From NCBI GenBank assembly GCA_005239435.1, contig SZNP01000001.1, forward strand, positions 1,240,001 through 1,304,000: 64,000 nt of DNA. Reading direction: 5' to 3'. The notes below the pieces were generated by a model that was not told the origin of the DNA, ran no database searches, and worked only from the letters and a program-made list of their open reading frames with translations. Origin of the DNA: Halorussus salinisoli (GTDB lineage Archaea; Halobacteriota; Halobacteria; Halobacteriales; Haladaptataceae). The translations under genes were made by a program, and so were the position numbers. The first letter of the stretch is position 1. The number at the start of each line of letters is the position of its first letter. Of the stretch, positions 25,281 through 33,221 are shown one piece after another.

Positions 25281-25584
25281 ACCAACCGGAAGACGGCGGG
25301 CGGACTAAAAGCTCTCGTTGCCCGGAGTTCAGATGGCACCTCTCGGACACGGTACTGAAACGCAGTACAGTCCGACCGACTACAAAAACATAATTCAGAT
25401 TACTATTATTGCGCTCCGGCCCCGAGTACTACGTGTGGGAAACGAACGCATGAGATTCGACTGCGAACGCCGACCCGAAACCACGGACCGACTCGCCTGC
25501 CGTCGCCGAAAACTCCGACTGAACGCGATAGCCGCGGCGTCGGTGGCGTAGCGACCCGACCGTCGCACCGACCGCGCCGGTCTG
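25281..25584. other. Intergenic region, no supported gene
   Basis: About 300 bases between the AlaX start and the end of a membrane protein gene. Bases 25384-25420 are AT-rich (ACAAAAACATAATTCAGATT). A 33-codon ORF from 25451 is Arg-rich and looks like GC-bias noise. I see no hairpin or repeat of note. Confidence 0.5.
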
Positions 25585-26034
25585 TTACGCCGACACGTCG
25601 CCGGAGCGAAGGTCGGCCTGCACCCGCGCCTTGAGGTAGTCGAGCGCGGCGATGGCGGCCGGTCCCGACAGGCAGAACCCGGCCAACAGCGCCCGGTCGC
25701 GCGGGCCGAGGTCCACGCCGAGCGCGGCCATGGCGACGACGAACAGCGCGGCGGCCGCAGCGACGCCGCCGACCCGCCGACTCGCGCGCGTCCAGTCGAA
25801 CCGCTTGGCTGGCCGCCACAGCAGATTCTCGGCCGCGACCGCGAGACCGATGCCCTCGACCGCACCGACGACCGCGTAGGCTCCGGCGGGGTACGCCGGA
25901 AGCGGGTCGGGAAGCGCGACTACCGCGAAGACCGCGGCGACGCCGAGCGCGCCCGCGACCCGACTCCGGATAGCTCCGAGCAGTCGCGTCGCCAGCGAGG
26001 ACTCCTCTCGCAGGGAGTCGTCGAGCCGATACAT
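25585..26034 (-). CDS. Four-helix integral membrane protein of unknown function
   Basis: A 149-residue protein. The hydrophobic segments are GALGVAAVFAVVALP, AGAYAVVGAVEGIGLAVAA, GGVAAAAALFVVAMAALGV and RALLAGFCLSGPAAIAAL. The ends are charged and probably cytoplasmic. No family or catalytic residues are recognised. It is divergent from the PQQ-propeller lipoprotein gene. Confidence 0.7.
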   Translation of the reverse strand: MYRLDDSLREESSLATRLLGAIRSRVAGALGVAAVFAVVALPDPLPAYPAGAYAVVGAVEGIGLAVAAENLLWRPAKRFDWTRASRRVGGVAAAAALFVVAMAALGVDLGPRDRALLAGFCLSGPAAIAALDYLKARVQADLRSGDVSA

Positions 26035-26151
26035 ACCGACGAGTTAGGCGATTCGTGTTATCAATCTTCTCGGCGAGACTCTCCGCGCGTCGAGCGGCGA
26101 TCCTCGGAAAACGTGAGAAAGCCTATCTTCCACGAACACGACGCCGATCGT

Positions 26152-27342
26152 ATGCCCTCCCGACGGACGTTCCTCGCCGCCCTCGGAGCGACGACGCTCG
26201 CCGGATGTACGACGCTGGCAGGGTCGACACCGGACGAACCACCGGAACCCGGCGTAGACGAACTGCCGACCCCGGAGAAACACGTCTACGGCGCGAACGG
26301 CGACTGGTCGAGTTTCGGATGTAACGCCGGAAACACCCGCGCGGTCGGGGACGGAAAGGCCCCGACCGACGGCGTGACAGAGCGGTGGCGGGTCGAGATT
26401 CCCCAACTCCGCCAGCACGAACCTATCGTGGCGGGCGGCCGCGTCTACCAACTCTCCGACGGTCTCCGCGTCCTCGACACCGCCGACGGGTCCGAACTGT
26501 GGCGCAACGCCGAGATTCGGACGCTCCCGCTCGTTCGAGAGGGACGGCTGTACGCCGGGACGACCGACGGCCTCGTAGCACTCGACCCCGAGACCGGTGA
26601 ATCGCGCTGGAAGCGGACGTTCGGCGAAAACGCCTCGGTGCGAGCGCCCGCGACCTACGCCGGAGAACGACTCTACGCTCCCGCGGACGAGACCCTCTTC
26701 GCCCTCGACCCCGAGACGGGCGAGGTCGACTGGTCGCGCGAACTTTTCGGCCGACTCCTCGGGTCGCCCGCCGTCTACTCCGGGCACTACGTCGCGGTCG
26801 CCAGCGAGGCCGGGAAACTGTTTCTCGTCGGACCGGACGGCGTCGGCGCGGGCGAGTGGAATCTCCCCGCCACGCCGAAGGCCCCACCGACGGCCGATAC
26901 CGATGCGGTGTACGTCAACTGCCTCGACGGCCGGACCTACGGTATCGTCCTCGAAAACGCACCGCGACGGGGTATCGACTGGAAGACGGAGACCGGGTGG
27001 GCGAGCGGCGGTCTGGCCGCGAAGAAGTACTTCTACGCGAACGGAACGAGTGGCCTCCACGCGCTCGACCCGGACACCGGCGAGAAGCGGTGGCGGTTCG
27101 ACACCGGCGACTGGCGACACACCGCCCCGGCGCTCGGCCGCGACACGCTGTTCGTCGGCGGCGACGCCCTCTACGCGCTCGATCCGACGCCGAAGTCGGT
27201 GCCGCTGGCCGACGGTCCCGCGGTCCGATTCGAACGGAGCTTCCACGGTCGAGTCGGTCCCGGATCGACGCTGGACGACGGCGTCCTCTACGTCGTCGCC
27301 CAGACCGGGGAGTCGGCGTATCACCTGTTGGCCCTGGAGTAG
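26152..27342 (+). CDS. Tat-exported PQQ-like beta-propeller lipoprotein
   Basis: A 396-residue protein from the ATG of MPSRRTFLAALGATTLAGC: twin-Arg motif SRRTFL, hydrophobic core and lipobox LAGC at about residue 19. The mature region consists of repeated propeller blades marked by LDTADGSELWRN, LDPETGESRWKR, LDPETGEVDWSRE and LDPDTGEKRWRFD. These PQQ/BamB-like repeats build a seven- or eight-bladed propeller on the cell surface, usually a binding scaffold. No quinoprotein catalytic Asp-Glu set is evident, so a dehydrogenase role is unlikely. Confidence 0.9.
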   Translation: MPSRRTFLAALGATTLAGCTTLAGSTPDEPPEPGVDELPTPEKHVYGANGDWSSFGCNAGNTRAVGDGKAPTDGVTERWRVEIPQLRQHEPIVAGGRVYQLSDGLRVLDTADGSELWRNAEIRTLPLVREGRLYAGTTDGLVALDPETGESRWKRTFGENASVRAPATYAGERLYAPADETLFALDPETGEVDWSRELFGRLLGSPAVYSGHYVAVASEAGKLFLVGPDGVGAGEWNLPATPKAPPTADTDAVYVNCLDGRTYGIVLENAPRRGIDWKTETGWASGGLAAKKYFYANGTSGLHALDPDTGEKRWRFDTGDWRHTAPALGRDTLFVGGDALYALDPTPKSVPLADGPAVRFERSFHGRVGPGSTLDDGVLYVVAQTGESAYHLLALE

Positions 27343-27402
27343 CGAATCGAGGAGAGTAGAACCGCGAGAGTCGAAAACGAGCGAAAGACCGGCGAGAACC
27401 GC

Positions 27403-28734
27403 TCAGGCCACGTCCTCGACCGCCGTGCGGAAGAGGTCGAACCCGAGTTCGATTTCGCGCTCGGTCACGTCGAGCGGCGGCAGGAGTCGAAGCGTCTTGT
27501 AGCCACAGCCGAGGGTGAGCAGGCCGCGCTTCAGCGCCGCCTTCACGACGGCCTCGCGGCGCTCCTTGGTGTCGAACTCCACCGCGAGCATCAGGCCCCG
27601 GCCCCGGACGTCGGTGACGTTCGGCAGGTCGGCGTCTTCGAGCAGTTCGGTCATCTGTCGGCCGCGCTCGGTGGCGTTGTCGAGCAGGTCGTACTCGTGG
27701 ATGGCGTCGATGGTGAACACGCCCTGCATCGAGTCCACGATTTTGCCCGCGCCCCAGGTCGAGGAGAGGCGGGCCTTCTCCTTGGGGAACAGGTCGGAGT
27801 TGGCGACCGTCGCGCCGGCGCGGAGTCCCTTCGCCGAGGTGATGACGTCGGGTTCGAGGTCGAGGTGGTCGATGCCCCACATCTCGCCGGTCCGACCCAT
27901 CCCGGACTGGATTTCGTCGGCGATGACGTTCACGTCGAAGCGCTCCCGAATCTCGGCGAGGTCGCTGACGAAGCCCTCGTGGGGAATCCGGTAGCCGCCT
28001 TCGCCCTGCACGGGTTCGAGGATGAGATAGGCGACCTCCTCGGGGTCGATGACGCCCTGGTCGGGGTCGAGTTTGTCGGCGACGACGTTCCCGCCGGGAC
28101 CGTCGGTGAGCCACTTCTTCTCGTAGGCTTCCCGCGTCGAGGGGTAGGGAACCGAGACCACGCCGCCGATTTCGGGGTAGCCCTTCCGATGGTTCACTTT
28201 CGAGCGATTCAGCGAGAGCGCACCGAGCGTCCGGCCGTGGAAGGCCCCGTCGAAGGTGAACGCGCGGTGGCCGCCCTGTGCGTAACAGATTTTGATGGCG
28301 TTCTCGATCGCCTCGGCACCCGAGTTCGAGAGGAAGACGGTGTCGAGGTCGTAGTGGGTGGTGAGGCTGGTCAGCCGGTCCATGAGCTGCGTCGGTCCCG
28401 GCAGTTCTGGCTCCTCGGGCGGCCAGCCACCCGCGGCGTAGAAGTCCTGTCCCGCGATTTTGAGGGGGTCGACGAGATCGAACTCCTCGAACTTCTCCAT
28501 GATTTTGGGGTTGTTGTACCCCAGCGGCGCGGCCGCGACGTGGCTGGTGAAGTCCATCAGGACGTTACCGTCCACGTCGGTACAGAAGGGACCCGCCGCC
28601 TCCTTCGTGAAGTCCCACACGAAGTCGTAGACGTAGGTACTCGGAGCGGAGAACTGGTGGTGATAGTCGGCCCACTCTCGGGCCCGTTCTCCGGGCATGC
28701 TATCGACCACTGGTTCCGTGGTGTCTCGGTCCAT
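27403..28734 (-). CDS. Class III pyridoxal-phosphate aminotransferase
   Basis: A 443-residue protein from the ATG of MDRDTTEPVVDS. LSNSGAEAIENAIKIC is the PLP-phosphate site, FHGRTLGALSLNRSK the ring-stacking region, VIADEIQSGMGRTG carries the Asp that contacts the pyridine N, and ITSAKGLRAGA holds the Schiff-base Lys. The family includes GABA, ornithine, acetylornithine and lysine aminotransferases and the archaeal amino-acid racemases. The specificity is not readable. It sits between a convergent lipoprotein gene and an MgtC-family gene on the same strand. Confidence 0.92.
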   Translation of the reverse strand: MDRDTTEPVVDSMPGERAREWADYHHQFSAPSTYVYDFVWDFTKEAAGPFCTDVDGNVLMDFTSHVAAAPLGYNNPKIMEKFEEFDLVDPLKIAGQDFYAAGGWPPEEPELPGPTQLMDRLTSLTTHYDLDTVFLSNSGAEAIENAIKICYAQGGHRAFTFDGAFHGRTLGALSLNRSKVNHRKGYPEIGGVVSVPYPSTREAYEKKWLTDGPGGNVVADKLDPDQGVIDPEEVAYLILEPVQGEGGYRIPHEGFVSDLAEIRERFDVNVIADEIQSGMGRTGEMWGIDHLDLEPDVITSAKGLRAGATVANSDLFPKEKARLSSTWGAGKIVDSMQGVFTIDAIHEYDLLDNATERGRQMTELLEDADLPNVTDVRGRGLMLAVEFDTKERREAVVKAALKRGLLTLGCGYKTLRLLPPLDVTEREIELGFDLFRTAVEDVA

Positions 28735-28825
28735 GACACGGGGTATGGAGAGACACCCTTTAATTGAATTGGTTCGTTGCGCTTCCAGCAAAAATTGCAA
28801 CAGATTCGAGTTACCGCGCCGAAAG

Positions 28826-30085
28826 CTACACTATCGCCAACACCGCGGCGATGGCCGACCCCGCGAGCAGGACGCCGCTCCACGCCGCGACCCGGTAGCT
28901 GAACGACCGGTTCGGTCCGGAGATGGTCAGCGCGGCCTTCACCGTAATCGAGGAGGCGGTCGCCAGCAGAATGCCGAACACGGCGGTCCCGTGGCCGATG
29001 GTCCCCGCCCGGTAGAGCAGGACCGCCGAGGAGGTCGCGCCCGCGCTGGAGACCAGCCCCGACAGCAGGGCCGTCACGTAGAACCCCGCCGACCCGAACT
29101 GCTGTTGGGCGATTGCGCCGCCCACGATGACCAGCAGGAAGATCGCCCCGAACCCGAGGGCGTTCCGTAGCGAAAAGGGGCTCTCGAGGTCGATATCGAC
29201 GTGTTCCGACCAGTCGGCCGTGTAGGCCGCGATGGCGACGCTCCCGAGGATGACCGCCCCGAGCGGAAGCACTGCGCCGTACAGAATCGGCTTCTCGCGT
29301 CCGACGGAGAACGCCAGCGCGATGCCCAGATTCCGGACCGCCATCGCGGCGTCGGCCAGCAAGATCGCCGCCACGCCGTAGGAGGCCGCTTCCGGGCGCT
29401 GGCGCACGTGGTCGAGCATCGTCCCGACGACGGCGGTCGAGGACGCTAGCCCGCCGAAGAAGCCGGTGACGGCGATGCCGCGCCCGCCGTAGGTCTCCAC
29501 GACGGCGTAGTTGACGATGCCGATGGCCGCCACCGTGACGACCATCAGCCAGACCACGCGGGGTTCGACGCCGAAGGCCAACTCCTCGTCGGGGAGCAAG
29601 GGGTAGATGACGAACGCGAGGATGGCGAACTCGACGGCCGACCGGAGTTCCTGGCGCGACATCCCCCACGCGAGACTGTGGAGTTCACGCTTGAGGACCA
29701 GTAGCATCGACGACAGCACTGCCACCGTGACGCCGACGAGGATGAACCCTTGCATCACGAGCGCGCCGACGCCGAACGCGACCAGCATCGACACCGAAGT
29801 CGTCAGCGATAGTCCTTCTTCCTCCTCGTCGATCAGCCCTTGGACCGCGAGCAGGACGCCCTGTACGATGACGAGCAGGCCCCCGAGCATGAGAAGCACG
29901 TCGCGGTCGAGCAGCGTGAACACCGCACCGAGCAGGCTGATGAGGGTGAAGGTCCGAATCCCGGCGGGTTTGTGTGACCACTCACGCTCCAGTCCGAGGA
30001 ACAGTCCGAGCGCCGCCGCGAGGGCGATGCGGACGACGTTACTGTCCAGGGGCACTCTCGTGAGGAAGTCGACGATACTCGGCAC
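28826..30085 (-). CDS. MgtC/SapB-DUF4010 family membrane protein
   Basis: A protein of about 419 residues. The N-terminal part (VRIALAAALGLFLGLEREW then AGIRTFTLISLLGAV) is the MgtC/SapB domain signature. The C-terminal half (FSLRNALGFGAIFLLVIVGG, GLVSSAGATSSAVLLYRAG) is the DUF4010 domain. About 12 membrane helices are expected. Members are linked to magnesium homeostasis or unknown transport. A TATA box (TATTTTATA, 30109-30117) predicts a start near 30087, so I choose the GTG at 30085; an upstream GTG at 30103 would lie outside the transcript. Confidence 0.85.
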   Translation of the reverse strand: MPSIVDFLTRVPLDSNVVRIALAAALGLFLGLEREWSHKPAGIRTFTLISLLGAVFTLLDRDVLLMLGGLLVIVQGVLLAVQGLIDEEEEGLSLTTSVSMLVAFGVGALVMQGFILVGVTVAVLSSMLLVLKRELHSLAWGMSRQELRSAVEFAILAFVIYPLLPDEELAFGVEPRVVWLMVVTVAAIGIVNYAVVETYGGRGIAVTGFFGGLASSTAVVGTMLDHVRQRPEAASYGVAAILLADAAMAVRNLGIALAFSVGREKPILYGAVLPLGAVILGSVAIAAYTADWSEHVDIDLESPFSLRNALGFGAIFLLVIVGGAIAQQQFGSAGFYVTALLSGLVSSAGATSSAVLLYRAGTIGHGTAVFGILLATASSITVKAALTISGPNRSFSYRVAAWSGVLLAGSAIAAVLAIV

Positions 30086-30108
30086 TTCCCTTACTAAGTA
30101 CACGTAAG

Positions 30109-30117
30109 TATAAAATA
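30109..30117 (-). promoter_or_regulatory. TATA box of the MgtC-family gene
   Basis: On the minus strand the sequence is TATTTTATA, centred about 28 bases upstream of the GTG at 30085. It favours that start over the GTG at 30103. Confidence 0.55.
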
Positions 30118-30274
30118 TCTCCCCTGGATAGTCCGGTTTCGAGTTCCAGTTCGGGGCCGGATTCGGGGCTGCGGCCGGAGTCAGGACCGAGACTCCGCTC
30201 GAACGACGCGCCGCGAAGTCGGCGGGTCGAAACCCTACTGACTGCGAACATTTTTACCACAGCGCTACCGTGCC

Positions 30275-31546
30275 ATGGGTATGGTCGGCGGTTTAGATAT
30301 CGACCGGGCGCGCGCCGGTTGGTGGTTCGTCGGACTGGTACTCGGCGTAGCCGTACTGTTCGTCATCTACTCGTTCGTCGGCACCTTCGTCTTCGGCGTC
30401 TTCCTCTACTACGCGACTCGGCCGGTGTACAAGCGTCTCCGCCGGCGCGTCCGCCCGGCGAGTCTGGCCGCCGCCACCGCGCTGTTCGCGCTGGCGCTCC
30501 CGGTGTTGCTGTTGATGGCCTACACCGGCGCAATCGCGCTCCAGGAGTTCGACAGGATAGCGAACCGGACCGACGTCGACGGTCTCCAGACGACGATTCA
30601 ACCGTACATCGACGTCTCGTCGCTCGCCCGGAGTCCCGAGGAACTGCTGGCGAATCCCGACCCCGCGCTGGTCGGCGAAATCGGAAAGTCGGCGTTCCAG
30701 TACGTGGGCTTCATCGGCAACGCGGTGCTCCACCTGTTCGTGATGATCGCCATCGCGTTCTACCTGCTCCGGGACGACCACAAACTCTCGCGGTTCTTCC
30801 GGCGGCAGTTCGGCGACGAGGGCGGTGTCGTGGAGGCGTACGTCCGGGCGGTCGACAGGGACTTCAACAGCATCTTCTTCGGCAACATCCTGAACGCCCT
30901 GCTCACGGGAACCATCGGTGCGGCCTCGTACAATGTCATCAACATGATCGCGCCGACCGAACTCGTCATCCCGTACCCGACGCTGCTGGGTCTACTGACC
31001 GGAGCGGCCAGCCTCATTCCCATCGTCGGGATGAAACTGGTTTACTTCCCGGTTTCGGCGTATCTCGGCCTGGAAACGGTGTTGGCCGACCCGGCGTACC
31101 TCTGGTTCCCGGCGCTGTTCTTCGTCGTCTCGCTCGTGGTCGTGGATACGATTCCGGACCTCGTGTTGCGACCGTACGTCTCGGGCCGGAATCTCCACGT
31201 CGGTCTCGTGATGCTAGCCTACATCTTCGGTCCGCTGTTGTTCGGGTGGTACGGTATCTTCCTCGGCCCGATGATACTCGTCCTGGTCGTCCACTTCGTC
31301 CGCGTCGTCCTCCCGGAACTGGTCGCTGGCGAGGCCATCCGACCGTGGGCCGTGGACCCGACCTACCTCTTCGACCGCGAACCGTCGGCGACCCGAACGA
31401 CCGAGGAGTTCCGCTCCGGGAAATCCTCGGCAGACGCGGGGGAGACGGACGGTGGAGTGACGGACGCCGAGGAGGTGGCTGGCGGACCGACCGACGCCGA
31501 GGGGACCGACAGCGAAGTGACCGACGCCGAAGCCCCCGACCGCTGA
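30275..31546 (+). CDS. AI-2E/PerM-family permease
   Basis: A 423-residue protein with seven or eight membrane helices. The N-terminal pair (WWFVGLVLGVAVLFVIYSFVG...) and the conserved region NSIFFGNILNALLTGTIGAASY, with GLLTGAASLIPIVGM and LFGWYGIFLGPMILVL, mark the AI-2E transporter (UPF0118) family. Its members export small molecules or act as Na+/H+ antiporters; few are characterised. The last 60 residues are a hydrophilic repeat-like tail of Thr-Asp-Ala-Glu units (GVTDAEE, GPTDAEG, EVTDAEA), probably disordered and cytoplasmic. Confidence 0.9.
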   Translation: MGMVGGLDIDRARAGWWFVGLVLGVAVLFVIYSFVGTFVFGVFLYYATRPVYKRLRRRVRPASLAAATALFALALPVLLLMAYTGAIALQEFDRIANRTDVDGLQTTIQPYIDVSSLARSPEELLANPDPALVGEIGKSAFQYVGFIGNAVLHLFVMIAIAFYLLRDDHKLSRFFRRQFGDEGGVVEAYVRAVDRDFNSIFFGNILNALLTGTIGAASYNVINMIAPTELVIPYPTLLGLLTGAASLIPIVGMKLVYFPVSAYLGLETVLADPAYLWFPALFFVVSLVVVDTIPDLVLRPYVSGRNLHVGLVMLAYIFGPLLFGWYGIFLGPMILVLVVHFVRVVLPELVAGEAIRPWAVDPTYLFDREPSATRTTEEFRSGKSSADAGETDGGVTDAEEVAGGPTDAEGTDSEVTDAEAPDR

Positions 31547-31632
31547 CCGACCCTTCGGCTATATAGGAGACCTCCGTCGAACGTGTCCGAGAGTGGTGCG
31601 GGGACCGACCGTCGCCATCCCGGGTGGACCGC

Positions 31633-31920
31633 TCAGGCTTCGATGTTCGGGTCGGTGTACTGGGCCTCCCACTCCCTGCGGGCCTCGATTTCGCGGTCGC
31701 CACGCCGAGTCAGCGTGTAGAAGTTGGTTCGCCGGTCCCGCTGGCCCTTCTCGACCAGTCCCTTGTCGACCAACGTGTCGAGGTTGGGGTACAACCGACC
31801 GTGGTGAATCTCTTTTTCGTAGTAGTTCTCCAGTTCGTCCTTGATAGCGAGTCCGTGCGGTTCGTCCAGCCCGGCGATGACGTACAGCAGGTCGCGTTGG
31901 AAACCTGTCAGGTCGTGCAT
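31633..31920 (-). CDS. PadR-family transcriptional regulator
   Basis: A 95-residue winged-helix protein starting MHDLTGFQRDLLYVIAGLDEPHG, with the canonical IKDELENYYEKEIHHGRLYPNLDTLVDKGLVEKG recognition region and a wing rich in charged residues (RRTNFYTLTRRG). This is the compact haloarchaeal PadR type without the C-terminal dimer helix pair. It lies convergent to the permease gene and divergent from the amphi-Trp gene; its target is unknown. Confidence 0.92.
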   Translation of the reverse strand: MHDLTGFQRDLLYVIAGLDEPHGLAIKDELENYYEKEIHHGRLYPNLDTLVDKGLVEKGQRDRRTNFYTLTRRGDREIEARREWEAQYTDPNIEA

Positions 31921-32100
31921 CGGTAACGTACCAATTATGAGAGCGAGGGAAATGAAGATGACGGCCCTTCGTGGCCGACTCTCGGCGTGTAACCGAGGTG
32001 GCACGTCTCCGGTACGTCTCGGGGTGGGCACGGACTTCTCCGGCCAGCGTCAGGACGCACGGGCGGCGAACTTATGCGCTTCGCCACTCAATCGGTACGT

Positions 32101-32391
32101 ATGCCAGAAGAAGTGCTGTTCGAGACCGAACGCCGAATGGACCGAACCGACGTCGCGAACTACCTCCGGACCGTCGCCGAGAAACTGGAGTCCGGCGGTG
32201 ACATCACCCTGTCTGCAGGCGACCAGTCGGTGACCCTCGACCCGCCCGCGCAACCGACGTTCGAGGTGAAGGCCGAACGCGAGACGCCGAGCGGCGGCGG
32301 GTCGGGCGAACTGAGCATCGAGTTCGAACTCGAGTGGGACGAGGACGGCGGCGACGGCGGAGGGACCGACGCCTCGCTGGACATCCAGTAA
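32101..32391 (+). CDS. Amphi-Trp domain protein
   Basis: A 96-residue acidic protein starting MPEEVLFETERRMDRTDVANYLRTVAEKLESGG. The C-terminal half TFEVKAERETPSG...LSIEFELEWDED is the amphi-Trp module: an amphipathic beta strand ending in a conserved Trp. It probably forms a small sheet that packs on partners. The function is unknown; it is common in haloarchaea. The Gly-rich C-terminal tail (GGDGGGTDASLDIQ) is disordered. Confidence 0.85.
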   Translation: MPEEVLFETERRMDRTDVANYLRTVAEKLESGGDITLSAGDQSVTLDPPAQPTFEVKAERETPSGGGSGELSIEFELEWDEDGGDGGGTDASLDIQ

Positions 32392-32483
32392 CACCGCCGA
32401 GACCGACGTTCTACGACGAATCCGAACGTAACAGTATCCGAGCGAAACGGTATCCGGACGAAGCGTCAGCTAACTACTCGTGG

Positions 32484-32606
32484 TCACTCTCGGAAAGTGA
32501 ATATGGAAAGGAAAGCGGAACACGCGGGGGTGAAAAAGCCCCGCGAACCGCTTGCCGCCCTGAATTGGTCCCCGCTGACGCTTCGGCCCTCCAAGCGAAG
32601 CGTCAC
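32484..32606 (-). ncRNA. Candidate structured RNA or leaderless micro-ORF
   Basis: On the minus strand a TATA box (GTTTAAGTT, 32627-32635) predicts transcription from about 32605. The transcript would begin with a perfect 10-base stem and 10-base loop (32576-32605), then a 22-base spacer. A second stem of 6 pairs, a 4/2 internal loop and 7 pairs around a 9-base loop spans 32513-32553. The same start reads as a GTG for a 40-residue leaderless ORF (MTLRLEGRSVSGDQF...) ending at 32484. The paired arms favour RNA structure; protein coding is not excluded. Confidence 0.4.
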
Positions 32607-32626
32607 CTGAAACAAAACGCCCTAAC

Positions 32627-32635
32627 AACTTAAAC
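32627..32635 (-). promoter_or_regulatory. TATA box for the 32.6 kb candidate RNA
   Basis: GTTTAAGTT on the minus strand, about 26 bases upstream of the first paired base of the hairpin and of the GTG. It is isolated from any other gene start. Confidence 0.45.
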
Positions 32636-32712
32636 CTAACGCCGTCGGAACCTTGCACCGGTACCGGTAGATATCACCACTTTCAGAACCTTTCGCTCGT
32701 AATTTTCCGGGG

Positions 32713-32730
32713 TGTTAGGTGGGCTATATG
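32713..32730. repeat. Short tandem repeat, 9-base unit
   Basis: CTATATGTG occurs twice in direct succession at the 3' end of the 48-residue ORF, just past its stop codon. It is probably a minor slippage product, and its AT content could help transcript termination. Confidence 0.5.
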
Positions 32731-32732
32731 TG

Positions 32733-32879
32733 CTATATGTGCTCTTCCTCCAGGACCCACCCGAGCGCCCGCTTGTAGTACGTGAACATCTGCCTGACGC
32801 CCTCGTGGCGCATGTTCTCGTCGTCGAGGTGCTCTTTCAGGAACTCGTACTGCTCGCGGATCTCCTCCTCGTCTCTCAT
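32733..32879 (-). CDS. 48-residue acidic helical protein
   Basis: The frame continues further upstream, but that part reads as noise. The ATG at 32879 gives MRDEEEIREQYEFLKEHL followed by DDENMRHEGVRQMFTYYKR and ALGWVLEEEHI: two or three amphipathic helices with typical haloarchaeal codon use. I think close relatives are conserved in haloarchaea but have no assigned function. It stands alone between two hairpin-containing spacers. Confidence 0.6.
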   Translation of the reverse strand: MRDEEEIREQYEFLKEHLDDENMRHEGVRQMFTYYKRALGWVLEEEHI

Positions 32880-33042
32880 GTGCAGGTGGTTTGGTTTCGT
32901 GAGTAATGAGTTCGGTGGGAAGAGCGTGGGGCGCGATTCGGTCCGAACCTCGAACGTCTCCTGGCGCCCTCCGGTCACTCGTTCGTCCACCGGCAGACAA
33001 ACGGCGTCTGCCGAGTCTGCACTCGCTTCGCTCGCGCAGACA

Positions 33043-33123
33043 CCGGAGGACGACCCGCGTCCTCCGGCCGTCGGCGCTCCGCGCCGACGACCTCACGCGG
33101 TTGGCGCGGCGTAATAGCGCCGC
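33043..33123. repeat. Triple hairpin cluster containing repeat copy 2
   Basis: Three inverted repeats in 80 bases: CCGGAGGACG/CGTCCTCCGG (33043-33067, 5-base loop); CGTCGGCGC/GCGCCGACG (33069-33089, 3-base loop); and GCGGCG/CGCCGC (33106-33123, loop TAATAG). Bases 33089-33110 repeat the 23952-23974 motif with one base missing. The cluster occupies most of the spacer between the 48-residue gene and the DUF1028 gene. Confidence 0.7.
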
Positions 33124-33221
33124 ACCAGCGGGTACCGATGTGGGAAGGAAATGTATCTCTGCCTTCTAGCAAGCTATAAATACATCAAACAATGGAAAAT
33201 ATAACTCTACGCCACTTCCTG

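Noticed and set aside
25451-25551. 33-codon ORF between the AlaX and membrane-protein genes
   Set aside because: Arg-rich, no promoter at the right distance and no family.
32484-32606. Box H/ACA guide RNA interpretation of the two hairpins on the plus strand
   Set aside because: Internal loops are too small for guide pockets and the ACA is not at the right distance; the promoter evidence favours the minus strand.
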